Assembly (NCBI GenBank): GCA_002716825.1
Contig: PBCC01000007.1
Coordinates: 1 to 64,000, forward strand
Source of the DNA: Halobacteriovorax sp.
GTDB lineage: Bacteria; Bdellovibrionota; Bacteriovoracia; Bacteriovoracales; Bacteriovoracaceae
DNA length: 64,000 bases
Direction of reading: 5' to 3'
Shown: one piece after another, positions 9,050-17,213 of the stretch
Position numbering within the stretch: position 1 is the first letter of the stretch
Layout: each line of letters opens with the position of its first letter
Position numbers and translations under genes: made by a program
The notes under the pieces: model-generated
The model's database searches: none
The model's input: the letters and a program-made list of their open reading frames with translations, nothing else
What the model was told of the DNA's origin: nothing

Positions 9050-9411
9050 GGCTCAGAACTCGGATCATTCCCCAGAATTGCTTCGCCGTTTAAGACATTA
9101 AGACGTTTAAGTATAAAATCACTCTCTTCTTTAGAAAAGTTTTTAAGACTTACGCGCTCAACAGTTTGCGGAAAATATCTAAAAAATTCTGTGACTGATT
9201 CAAGACAAAAGATATTTGGGTCATATTTTCTTGCTTTCATGCATTCTACGAGAATTTCCCCAACTAATTCATCATCAGGGACACTCTTGAGTAGCTTTGC
9301 TTTTTGCGCAATCTCTGCGTAATGAGCTTTGAGGTCTGACTTCGACTCAAGCTCAGACGCATTTAACTGGATCGACAATGTAAGCATCATAAGACTTATA
9401 ATAACCTTCAT
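9046..9411 (-). CDS. Small exported protein of unknown function
   Basis: A 121-residue protein with a clear signal peptide (MKVIISLMMLTLSIQLNAS) and a mostly helical, charged mature part with two cysteines (around residues 57 and 69). No family is recognised. It overlaps its neighbours by ATGA on both sides (9408-9411 and 9046-9049), so it is tightly coupled to the CHAP-like gene upstream and msrA downstream. Confidence 0.75.
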   Translation of the reverse strand: MKVIISLMMLTLSIQLNASELESKSDLKAHYAEIAQKAKLLKSVPDDELVGEILVECMKARKYDPNIFCLESVTEFFRYFPQTVERVSLKNFSKEESDFILKRLNVLNGEAILGNDPSSEP

Positions 9412-10451
9412 GACTCCCCTGCCGGTAACTTAGCATAAATTCCGATAATTTTTCGATTGCTCGAAGTTTCTGATCTGGGCTGATCATCTATATAATCACT
9501 TCCATAGTCGGTATCACTTAACTTGATTTCAATATGACCGGGAGTTTTAGATCCTGGTGTATTCTCGTAAACGATAACCGATCCAATAGGAGCGTCTTTG
9601 GGATCTGTGATTTCATAGCCATTGCCACTCATAAGGTTTACAAAGCCTTGCCTTTCAAGCGCAGGTGAAAAGTTCGAAGCGTACATGCCAGACGGGTATG
9701 AGCTGAAAAAGCCACCATCAAGCATGGCAAACTTAACATACATTAAACAGCGCCCCAATGACTCACTGGCCGGTTTTGATCCTACAATGGCCCGACGTTG
9801 ATTTCGTCTTTTCACGGCACCTGAACGAACAGAAGCAACCATGTCTGTGACTGCTTGAGACTCCTGATAGGCACGGAGAGTCTCGTCTAAAACTGATGAT
9901 GAGACTCGCTCAACGACTTGAGCAACTTCTCTCGTTTGCGTTTCAAGTACCTGTGGGGCACCACTGTTATTTTCAAGGCACTCAACGCATTGATCTTCAC
10001 TTACAGTCGTTGCAGGAGTAGGCGTAGGAGCAGGCGTTGCTCGAACGGTTGTACTCACAACTGTTCTTGATCTCGTGGGTGATGAACTTGTGCTTCTGCT
10101 CGATCTTGGTCGATCAGGGTCGTAGAGAAACTCCCTTCTGGTATCGTAGTTTCTACGTGAAGATCCATAATCCTCACCGTAACTATAGCGGTCACTATCG
10201 CCAGTTAAGTCTTCTTCGAGCATCGAGGCAAAGCTACTAAAAGCCGGCATTAGATTTTGCATTAGCGATGGCTGTTGCTGCCAGTAATTAGGAAGCTGAT
10301 AGGGTTGTTGAATTTGTGGAGGCATCATCGGAGACGCATTGAAATAATATGGCGCTACTGAAATAGGAGTAGGCATAAGACTTTGCGCACTAACGCCACC
10401 TGCAGTCATGCAAGAAAGCGTTAGGATAATAGTGCGAAGTAACTTATACAA
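9408..10451 (-). CDS. Exported protein with low-complexity linker and C-terminal CHAP-like domain
   Basis: The 347-residue protein has a signal peptide (residues 1-22). A Pro/Gln/Met-rich stretch (25-75), an Arg/Ser/Tyr-rich stretch (88-130) and a Thr/Pro hinge (138-150) follow, with a CxxC at 155-158. Residues 230-347 look like a CHAP/cysteine amidase fold: GRCLMYVKFAML with Cys235, then PIGSVIVYE and GHIEIK with His306. This is the usual Cys...His order. Peptidoglycan amidase or endopeptidase activity in the periplasm is inferred, and it sits beside an NlpC/P60 gene in the same operon. Confidence 0.65.
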   Translation of the reverse strand: MYKLLRTIILTLSCMTAGGVSAQSLMPTPISVAPYYFNASPMMPPQIQQPYQLPNYWQQQPSLMQNLMPAFSSFASMLEEDLTGDSDRYSYGEDYGSSRRNYDTRREFLYDPDRPRSSRSTSSSPTRSRTVVSTTVRATPAPTPTPATTVSEDQCVECLENNSGAPQVLETQTREVAQVVERVSSSVLDETLRAYQESQAVTDMVASVRSGAVKRRNQRRAIVGSKPASESLGRCLMYVKFAMLDGGFFSSYPSGMYASNFSPALERQGFVNLMSGNGYEITDPKDAPIGSVIVYENTPGSKTPGHIEIKLSDTDYGSDYIDDQPRSETSSNRKIIGIYAKLPAGES

Positions 10452-10460
10452 TCTTCTTCC

Positions 10461-11681
10461 TTACAAAATACCGCAACCAGATACACAGCCTTCATTTTCA
10501 AACACTTCAGGCTCACCTTTACATCCAGGCTTAGAATCTCCTGCATGCCTAATTACTGATAGGCCTCTAGCGTTTGAAGACTGAGCTAGAGTTGTCGTTG
10601 ATCCATTTCGAATTTGATTACAAGCTTGGCGAACCTTTACTTCCAAAGTGGACATGAAGCCAGACATTTCGGGATGAGTCGCATTGAGTCTTGCTACACC
10701 AAAGTGAGCGGCTGCACCAGAATGAAGAAATTTAAAATCGAAATCACTTTTACTTAGTCTGCCACATGTATTATTTCTCGAGTGGCGTTTGAGACCAAGT
10801 GGATCGTCCCCTACTTCATCAACCATAATGACATGATTGCTGCCGATATTAATAATATCTCCAGGAACAATCGATATATTGCGATCAGCCTCGATAAAAT
10901 CTAAGCATGAATTTGAAGTACTAGCTTCACGGTTAAATGCCGCTGTATTAATCATCCCAGGGTTAAACTCTTCACGTGGATTCATTTTAAGTCCCATACG
11001 TCTCAGAGCTCCGGTAATAAAACCTGAGCAGTCGATAGCACTTACTGGTTGAGAAGAACATGCGACACCACTTTTTCCAGTTCCACCGCATCTTGGTCGG
11101 CGCGCCTGGTTATCATGTAGGCTGATCGTATTGTTTGAAATACTCGGCTTTGCACCATAGCCGTAAATCGGCGGTTGTTCTAAAACATTAAAGCAACCAT
11201 TACGAACGCTACTGCGATTAGCGAGGTATGGATTGTAGGCATTATATCGACTTACTCTACTTCGATCTGAAAGCGTTCTGGGACGTCCGCCAACAGGACT
11301 TGATCTTGAATTCAGGCTGTTTGAAATTGTAATATTAGGTGCCTCACAACTTTGGTACATAGTCGCCATTAAAAGCCTGGCACCCCTAACGGCATCGTTA
11401 CTGCTATTAGCACTTCCAGGAGCAGCAAGACATGCTCCAGTGCCGCGGATACCTCGACTAGAACGCGCAACTGCTTGCATGGCTTCACTTCTCGCAATCT
11501 CTATAATCGAATCATCCACGTAATTGGTATTACCCTCTTCTTCCATTAAACCAATGTCCATGGCATAACCCATCAAGCGGTTAACCATACTCGTTTCTTC
11601 AGTTGGTGACGGCGTAGACTCGGGAGGTTCTATGGCCTGAGCATTAAGAGAAAGAAATAAGATATAGAAAATAGTTTTCAT
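10461..11681 (-). CDS. Exported NlpC/P60-family peptidase
   Basis: The 406-residue protein has a signal peptide (about residues 1-16). Residues 20-200 are Ser/Arg/Asn-rich and show no recognised fold. The NlpC/P60 catalytic core follows: AIDCSGFITGAL (Cys218), then PGDIINIGSNHVIMVDEV (His283). The family cleaves peptide bonds in peptidoglycan stems. The mature protein contains many cysteines (for example around 84, 112, 163, 198, 208 and 259), suggesting disulfides. The gene starts at a TAATG overlap with the preceding gene and is 9 nt from the CHAP-like gene downstream. Confidence 0.75.
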   Translation of the reverse strand: MKTIFYILFLSLNAQAIEPPESTPSPTEETSMVNRLMGYAMDIGLMEEEGNTNYVDDSIIEIARSEAMQAVARSSRGIRGTGACLAAPGSANSSNDAVRGARLLMATMYQSCEAPNITISNSLNSRSSPVGGRPRTLSDRSRVSRYNAYNPYLANRSSVRNGCFNVLEQPPIYGYGAKPSISNNTISLHDNQARRPRCGGTGKSGVACSSQPVSAIDCSGFITGALRRMGLKMNPREEFNPGMINTAAFNREASTSNSCLDFIEADRNISIVPGDIINIGSNHVIMVDEVGDDPLGLKRHSRNNTCGRLSKSDFDFKFLHSGAAAHFGVARLNATHPEMSGFMSTLEVKVRQACNQIRNGSTTTLAQSSNARGLSVIRHAGDSKPGCKGEPEVFENEGCVSGCGIL

Positions 11682-12172
11682 TATTTCTTCTCCTTTTTAG
11701 CTTTATAGCAAATTGAAGCCAGAAAATATTTTTCAGGTGACTGCATCGTGTGTGAGCAACCGTACTGTTTGTGCATAGAATCTGATAACTTCGTCGCAAT
11801 TAAAATAGTGTCTTCGTGTACCTTCTCACCAAAGTCTTTAGTGCTTTTGATTTCGAAACTTACACTATATTGACCAGTAAACTCATCAACTAGCTCTAGT
11901 TTTTTAATTTTAAGTGATCTTAGATCAACTCCAACATCAAAGACACGATCGCCCTCAACGGGAGGGTTCCAAATGGGATTATGGTACTTAAGATTCTTAT
12001 CGCTCAGACATTTAAACTTATAGGATAAACTAGCACCTAGCATCTCGCGCTTGATCGCTTGTTTTGCAATTTCTTCGAGCGACTGCTTTTGACAATAGTT
12101 TGCTGTAAAACTTTTTTGCGCCCAAGCACTGGAGCTAAAGAGTAAGAGCGTGATAACAATTTTAGAAAACAT
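11681..12172 (-). CDS. Exported protein of unknown function, first gene of the hydrolase operon
   Basis: I place the start at 12172, where the protein begins with a signal peptide ending in SSSAWAQ. An in-frame start 45 nt upstream would bury that signal behind 15 polar residues. The 163-residue product has a mixed alpha/beta appearance and four or more cysteines, including a CSHTM segment near the C-terminus. No family is recognised. It is the promoter-proximal member of the five-gene run ending with msrA, and its stop overlaps the NlpC gene start as TAATG. Confidence 0.7.
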   Translation of the reverse strand: MFSKIVITLLLFSSSAWAQKSFTANYCQKQSLEEIAKQAIKREMLGASLSYKFKCLSDKNLKYHNPIWNPPVEGDRVFDVGVDLRSLKIKKLELVDEFTGQYSVSFEIKSTKDFGEKVHEDTILIATKLSDSMHKQYGCSHTMQSPEKYFLASICYKAKKEKK

Positions 12173-12284
12173 AAAAATCCGCCAAGTTAGCTTTATCTGA
12201 TTAAGCTTATCGGACATCTACGGATTTACTAAAATTTGGGAGTAAAAAACAGAGTAACTATTAGTAATTAAAGAGAAATAATGA

Positions 12285-12308
12285 GCCAGCTAAAGATTTT
12301 TAGCTGGC
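12285..12308 (-). terminator. Hairpin downstream of kamA
   Basis: A perfect 10-bp inverted repeat, GCCAGCTAAA and TTTAGCTGGC, with a 4-nt loop lies 16 nt beyond the kamA stop. On the minus strand it is followed by a T-rich but interrupted tract, so it is a plausible though imperfect intrinsic terminator separating kamA from the exported-protein operon. Confidence 0.6.
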
Positions 12309-12323
12309 ACAAATAGTTGGCGA

Positions 12324-13685
12324 TTATTCAACTTTCTTGATTGCCTCATCAACCATGGCCTGACGAGTTTTCTCGTCCATCCATCTTGCCTGCGCATCTT
12401 TTGAAAGTTTGTGAATTGGATCAAAATAAGTAAAGAGTTTGCCCGGCTTAACGTTAGGTGCACTCCAAACTGAAATTCCATTTTCTTCATCATAATATTC
12501 GTAACTGGCCACGTGTCGTTTGCCACCACCACCAGGTAGGTCACATACAAATGTTGGAGTATTAAAGCCCGCTGTTGTACCACGTACGGCTTTTTCTAGC
12601 TCAACCCCTTCTCTGATCGTTGTTCTAAAGTGCTCACAGCCAGGAACCATATCGTGCATATAAACGTAGTAAGGTTGAACATTCATAAATGCAAGTTTGC
12701 GAGTGAGTAGAACCATTTCTTCTACAGAGTTATTCACTCCAGCCTGAAGTACTGCTTGGTTTCTTACGATAATGCCTGCATCGAACAGGCGATCACAGGC
12801 TTGTTTGCTCCAATCAGTAATTTCGTGAGTACAAGAAAAGTGGGTGTGAACCACGACTTGCTTGCCCATATCGCGACCCATTTTGTGTAGACCCATAAGG
12901 GCTGCAAACCAAGCATCATCAGTTAAAAATTTCTGAGGATAAATGGCAACGCCTTTAGTGGCGATACGAATTCTTCTAATGTTTGGAATATTGAGCAGGC
13001 TCTCCCCTACTTCAGTCAATTGAGCGGGCGTAAGCATGGTAGCGTCGCCGCCAGAGAGAACAACATCTTCTACTTGTGGCTGGGTTTTAATATATTCAAA
13101 AACGGCTTCCCATTTCTTCTTATTAACACCGTAAGTTTCTTTTTCAACTGACTCAGTAGAACCACCAATGAGGCGTGAACGAGTACAGTATGAACAATAA
13201 ACCGGGCATAAGGTCGTTGGAAGAAACAAAACTTTATCGTGGTAGCGGTGAGTAAGTTCTTCAACCGGAGAGTCTTCATCTTCGGCCAGTGAATCCTCAG
13301 CATAATACGGGTGATCAGGAAGGAACTGACTACCAAGAGGAAGGAACTGCTTACGAAGTGGATCATTAACTGGGTCGTCCCAATTAATCAGCGCAAAGAT
13401 ATAAGGCGTAATACGGATATTCATCGGGGTGATATGCTGTCCCTGAATCATATCGTCATAAGTTTCTTTAGATAAGCGAGCGCCTAATACTTTTTGCGCT
13501 TGATCAACTTTTCTAATTGAGTGCTTGAGTTGCCATCTAGCATCTGCAAATTCCTCTCGCGATACATCAGCGTATCCGGGAATTGCGCGCCAGAATTCAT
13601 CACTTTTGAAGTGACGATGCTGCTCCATTGTTGGAGCTAGAATTTTTGTATTTTTGCCACTAGTTGTGTGAACAGAAGTTGCCAT
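12324..13685 (-). CDS. kamA: Lysine 2,3-aminomutase family radical-SAM enzyme
   Basis: The 453-residue protein has the radical-SAM cluster CxxxCxxC at C160, C164 and C167, in LCPVYCSYCTR. It also has the KamA-typical VLSGGDATML block and a PLP-binding segment, DLPGGGGKRHVASYE. KamA interconverts L-lysine and L-beta-lysine. EpmB, which prepares beta-lysine for EF-P, belongs to the same family but is usually shorter, so this length favours a KamA-like enzyme. An SD AGGGAG precedes the ATG. No EF-P or lysine-degradation gene is nearby to decide the role. Confidence 0.85.
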   Translation of the reverse strand: MATSVHTTSGKNTKILAPTMEQHRHFKSDEFWRAIPGYADVSREEFADARWQLKHSIRKVDQAQKVLGARLSKETYDDMIQGQHITPMNIRITPYIFALINWDDPVNDPLRKQFLPLGSQFLPDHPYYAEDSLAEDEDSPVEELTHRYHDKVLFLPTTLCPVYCSYCTRSRLIGGSTESVEKETYGVNKKKWEAVFEYIKTQPQVEDVVLSGGDATMLTPAQLTEVGESLLNIPNIRRIRIATKGVAIYPQKFLTDDAWFAALMGLHKMGRDMGKQVVVHTHFSCTHEITDWSKQACDRLFDAGIIVRNQAVLQAGVNNSVEEMVLLTRKLAFMNVQPYYVYMHDMVPGCEHFRTTIREGVELEKAVRGTTAGFNTPTFVCDLPGGGGKRHVASYEYYDEENGISVWSAPNVKPGKLFTYFDPIHKLSKDAQARWMDEKTRQAMVDEAIKKVE

Positions 13686-13806
13686 GGAATCTCCCTAAAC
13701 CGATTTCCCCAAAACATTTTTTTGAGCATCAGTATTATCGCATCATTCAGACTTTATCGAGTAAGATTCGGCATAACCTACCCTAATATTTTCAAATACT
13801 TAACTA

Positions 13807-15279
13807 TTAATTTCGCCGAAGTGCAACAGGTACAAAGAGTTTGTCTAACAGCTCAAAGCCAGCGTGGACAACTAGCGCCAGGGCACCGGCCGGTATTGCA
13901 CCTTGTAAGATCATATCCTGATCATTGAGTGCGAGACCTGTAACAATAATCTGCCCCAAGCCTCCTGCTCCAATAAAAGCCGCTAACGTAGCTGTACCCA
14001 CATTGATAATGGCCGATGTTTTTATCCCCGACATGATTGAAGGGCTGGCCAGCGGCAATAAAACAAAGCGAAGCCGTTGAAATTTACTCAAGCCCATCAG
14101 CTGTGCACTTTCTTTAAGTTTAATATCTATTGAAACAAGGCCTGCGTGAGTGCCTCGAACGATTGGTAATAAAGCATACAAAAAAAGTGCAATAATAGCT
14201 GGCTTTGGCCCAATACCAAAAAATGGAATGAGTAGACATAACAAAGCGAGTGAAGGAATGGTTTGAATCACTCCATTAAGACTTAATAGGAATTGGCCAA
14301 TAAATTTATTTTGAGAAGCGATAATTCCAAGTGGTAGCCCTATGAAAATAGCCATTACCAAGGATAAGATCACAAGCTTAAGATGTTCTTTTGTTCTGAG
14401 TATGATTCTGTCCCAGTTCCAGGCCGGTAACAAGTTTTTTTGAATCTGTTTACCCTCAAGAAAAAATCTTGCAGCTTGAGAAAAACTTAAACCATCAAGC
14501 TCGACTAATGCATTGAGCTTGGTCATTGTTTTATTATCAATTTTTCCAACCAGGCGCGATTCAAGGACTTGCCACGTTTGCGGGAACTCTTCTTTTAGAT
14601 TTGAGTTTGCTAAAAGTACGGACAGATAAGCTGGAAAGAAATTTAAATCGTCTTCCAGGATAATGAGCTTATATTTTTCAATTTTGGCATCGGTTGAGTA
14701 AACTTCAACCAAGTCTACTTTGCCATCCTCGAGTGCTTGATAAGCTAGGCTATGCTCCATGGCCTTAACATCTTTTAACTTAAATCCATAATGCCTCTGA
14801 AGTTTAACTAGCCCATCTCCTCTTTTCATGAACTCGTGTGAAAATGCAGCTGGAATATTATTATGAGTATTTAGCTGGGAAAGCTTACTTAGATTAAGCT
14901 CTCTTAGCAGAGAGTCCTTTATCGCAAGCGCGTAGGTATTATTAAAGCCTAAGCTCTCACTCATCGTTAGGTTTTGATTTGCGAGCTTTTCATTCAAACG
15001 TTTATAGTCCTTAAGACTGGAGTCTTTTAAAATACTCTCTGAGATAGTACCGGTGTATTCAGGATAAAGATGAATTTCACCTTTTGTTAAAGCCTGAAAT
15101 GTAATTCCGGTCCCGCCTAATCCAAATCGTCGTTCTACGTCTGCTTCGCCGACGGACTCCGCTATTTGCGCAACTATTTCAGCCAGAATATAGCTTTCGG
15201 TAAAGTTTTTTGATCCAACTTTCAGAGTTTTCGCCTGTGCACTACTCATCAAGAGAATAAAAATGGCTAATATTTTCAT
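13807..15279 (-). CDS. Quaternary-amine ABC transporter, fused substrate-binding protein and permease
   Basis: In this 490-residue protein a signal peptide (1-16) leads into an OpuAC/OsmF-type binding domain (about 17-280: LKVGSKNFTESYILAEIVAQ, GEIHLYPEYTGT). A permease domain with about five or six membrane helices follows (about 295-480), including the EAA-like loop LKESAQLMGLSKFQRLRFVLLP. The family imports glycine betaine, choline, carnitine or similar osmolytes. Here the receptor precedes the permease. The ATG overlaps the end of the ATPase reading frame as ATGA (15276-15279), so the two genes form one transporter operon. Confidence 0.85.
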   Translation of the reverse strand: MKILAIFILLMSSAQAKTLKVGSKNFTESYILAEIVAQIAESVGEADVERRFGLGGTGITFQALTKGEIHLYPEYTGTISESILKDSSLKDYKRLNEKLANQNLTMSESLGFNNTYALAIKDSLLRELNLSKLSQLNTHNNIPAAFSHEFMKRGDGLVKLQRHYGFKLKDVKAMEHSLAYQALEDGKVDLVEVYSTDAKIEKYKLIILEDDLNFFPAYLSVLLANSNLKEEFPQTWQVLESRLVGKIDNKTMTKLNALVELDGLSFSQAARFFLEGKQIQKNLLPAWNWDRIILRTKEHLKLVILSLVMAIFIGLPLGIIASQNKFIGQFLLSLNGVIQTIPSLALLCLLIPFFGIGPKPAIIALFLYALLPIVRGTHAGLVSIDIKLKESAQLMGLSKFQRLRFVLLPLASPSIMSGIKTSAIINVGTATLAAFIGAGGLGQIIVTGLALNDQDMILQGAIPAGALALVVHAGFELLDKLFVPVALRRN

Positions 15280-16016
15280 GCAATAACTCTTTTCATCGGT
15301 GTTTGCGCTTGAACAAAGTCGCGTACAAAATCATTCCGTGGATTCTCTAGTAATTCTTCAAAACTGCCCTGTTGAACAATTCGCCCTTGATCAAGAAGTG
15401 TAATCACATCACCAAGAAATGAAGCAACATGAAGATCATGAGTAACGAGAACAACAGTTTTGTTCTATTTTTTAAAAATACTTTTTAGATGCCTTTGCAG
15501 ATTCATGCGAACAACTGGATCGAGCGCCGACAGCGGTTCATCTAATAAAATAATAGGCTGATCCAAAATTAGCCCTCTTAGTAGTGCGACTCGCTGTCTT
15601 TGACCGCCAGAGATCTCATGGGGGAAGCGCTTTAATTGCGGAATGGTCAGATCAATTGCCGCAGCAAAAGCTTCGAGACGTTCAGTCGCTTTTGCTATAT
15701 CAAGCCCTCTGATTTTCACAGGAAGTAGAACATTATCTATTCCATTCAAATGAGGAAGTAATCCTCCCTCTTGAATGACATAGCCAATCATATCTGAAAT
15801 CTCTCGCTTGGAGAGACTCGAAACCAGTTTGTTGCCAATTGTGACTTCTCCCTGGTCAGGGCTTGTCAGTCCGGCAATCATTCTAAGGAGAGTTGTCTTA
15901 CCACAACCACTTGATCCCAATAAAATATGTGTTTGTCCGGTCGCAATAGAAAGAGTCAGTCCAGGAATGACCTGCGTCGCCCCAAAGCTCTTGTGAGCAT
16001 CATTAATTTCAATCAT
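15276..16016 (-). pseudogene. Quaternary-amine ABC transporter ATPase with an in-frame amber codon
   Basis: The minus-strand frame from ATG 16016 encodes a normal OpuCA/ProV-like ATPase: Walker A GSSGCGKTT, Q-loop region YVIQEGG, signature EISGGQRQR and Walker B IILLDEPLSALDP. At codon 184 a TAG (15467-15465) interrupts it. The same frame then continues with NKTVVLVTHDLHVASF, which carries the conserved switch His, and runs to a TGA at 15276-15278. That TGA overlaps the permease start. Full length would be 246 codons before the stop. The truncated 183-residue product lacks the H-loop and should not hydrolyse ATP normally. A recent mutation, readthrough or a sequencing error are all possible. 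Confidence 0.85.
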
Positions 16017-16081
16017 GAAAAGATTATCCCCATTCTTAGACCATATGTCTCGGCGGCAAGCTTCACCTATTATAACTTATA

Positions 16082-16111
16082 TTGGCAACAAGGCTGCTCA
16101 GTCTTTAGAAT
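16082..16111 (+). promoter_or_regulatory. Predicted promoter of the outer-membrane protein gene
   Basis: TTGGCA (16082-16087) is followed after 18 nt by TAGAAT (16106-16111), and the ATG at 16133 has a TGGAG ribosome site. A TATAAT on the opposite strand (16074-16069) may serve the divergent ABC ATPase gene, so the divergent promoters lie close together. Confidence 0.5.
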
Positions 16112-16132
16112 AGAGATATAAATGGAGTTATT

Positions 16133-17200
16133 ATGTTATCTCGTCTGATCATTTTCATCAGTCTTTTGCCAAACCTCGCCTTGTCTAAAGTTGACTGGAG
16201 TAGCGAGCTAGCTATTTCTTCAAATGCGACTTACGTAGAAAGCTCAACCCAACAAGCACGTAGTTTTGGCGTTATCCCCGAGCTTAAACTTTCCGTTACA
16301 ATCAAAGAGAATTTAATTTTTCATTCAAAAGCATCGGCGATTTTAGAAACAGGATCATTCAAAGGCACGTTAGTCGATGAGTTTAAGCCAGATCAACAAG
16401 TGCTACTTAACTATGGATACTTCTCGTACAAACCCTTCTCTTTGAGCCAGATTGAATTTGGTGCCCTACCGATGAACACAAGAGCACCACAGATATTAAT
16501 TGCCAGTGGTCGTTTTCTAGGAGCTGAACTTTTACAAAGTATTCCGCTATGGGGCGAAGCCAAGTTGAACTTATACGCTTTAAGTGCAATTCCCTCGAAT
16601 CAAGAATTAACCAACCGATTAGGTGGAGTCTCTGAGGGGACCCCAGGTTATCAACAACTAGGACTAGACCTGAATCTTCCGGGAGATTTAGTCGCAATCG
16701 GTTTTAAAGCTTTTGCGTGGAACTATAATAATGTGACAGGAAATGTAGCCTATCAAAGTGGATTTATGGGTAATCAAACTCAAGGAATCGGAAGCAGTAA
16801 TACAAGGTTTTCTTATGAGTATGAAGGCCTAGGTTCAAGCCTTCAAATCAAAGGCGAGACGCAAAGCTTTAAATGGGGCCTGACCACTGACTTCATCTAT
16901 AACGACGCCGCACCAGATACTAGAAATCAAGCGCTTAGAGTAAGTCCATCAGTTACTGTGAGCGACCATCAAATAAGTCTTTCATGGTTTGAAATTGAAG
17001 CGGATTCAGCCATTGGCTACTACAATGAAGCTAGTTACGGGCACACCAATAGAACTGGCATATCTCTAGATTATTTCATGCCACTAGGCAAAGAGGAATC
17101 TTTTGGTCTTAGCATGGCTAGAAGTAAAACCTTAAAAGCGACCTTACTTCAATCTGATCAAGATGTTTTGAAGATGTGGTGGCGTCTCCAACTAAAATAA
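16133..17200 (+). CDS. Predicted outer-membrane beta-barrel protein
   Basis: The 355-residue protein has a signal peptide ending near NLALS. The rest is built of alternating polar/hydrophobic strands with aromatic girdle residues, for example VLLNYGYFSYKPFSLSQIEFGA, and ends KMWWRLQLK, typical of barrels closing on a beta strand. It resembles Bdellovibrionota porin-like proteins in character, but I do not recognise a specific family. It is followed 13 nt later by the penicillin acylase homologue, so the two may be co-transcribed. Confidence 0.65.
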   Translation: MLSRLIIFISLLPNLALSKVDWSSELAISSNATYVESSTQQARSFGVIPELKLSVTIKENLIFHSKASAILETGSFKGTLVDEFKPDQQVLLNYGYFSYKPFSLSQIEFGALPMNTRAPQILIASGRFLGAELLQSIPLWGEAKLNLYALSAIPSNQELTNRLGGVSEGTPGYQQLGLDLNLPGDLVAIGFKAFAWNYNNVTGNVAYQSGFMGNQTQGIGSSNTRFSYEYEGLGSSLQIKGETQSFKWGLTTDFIYNDAAPDTRNQALRVSPSVTVSDHQISLSWFEIEADSAIGYYNEASYGHTNRTGISLDYFMPLGKEESFGLSMARSKTLKATLLQSDQDVLKMWWRLQLK

Positions 17201-17213
17201 ACTGAGTTAAAAT

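Noticed and set aside
12207-12214. FliA-like -10 (TCCGATAA on the minus strand) upstream of the exported hydrolase operon
   Set aside because: The -10 resembles GCCGATAA but no TAAA element is found 15 nt upstream, so the evidence is too weak.
15465-15480. Indel in the A-run near the amber codon of the ABC ATPase
   Set aside because: The downstream sequence is in the same frame as the upstream part, so a base insertion or deletion would not restore the gene; a substitution fits.
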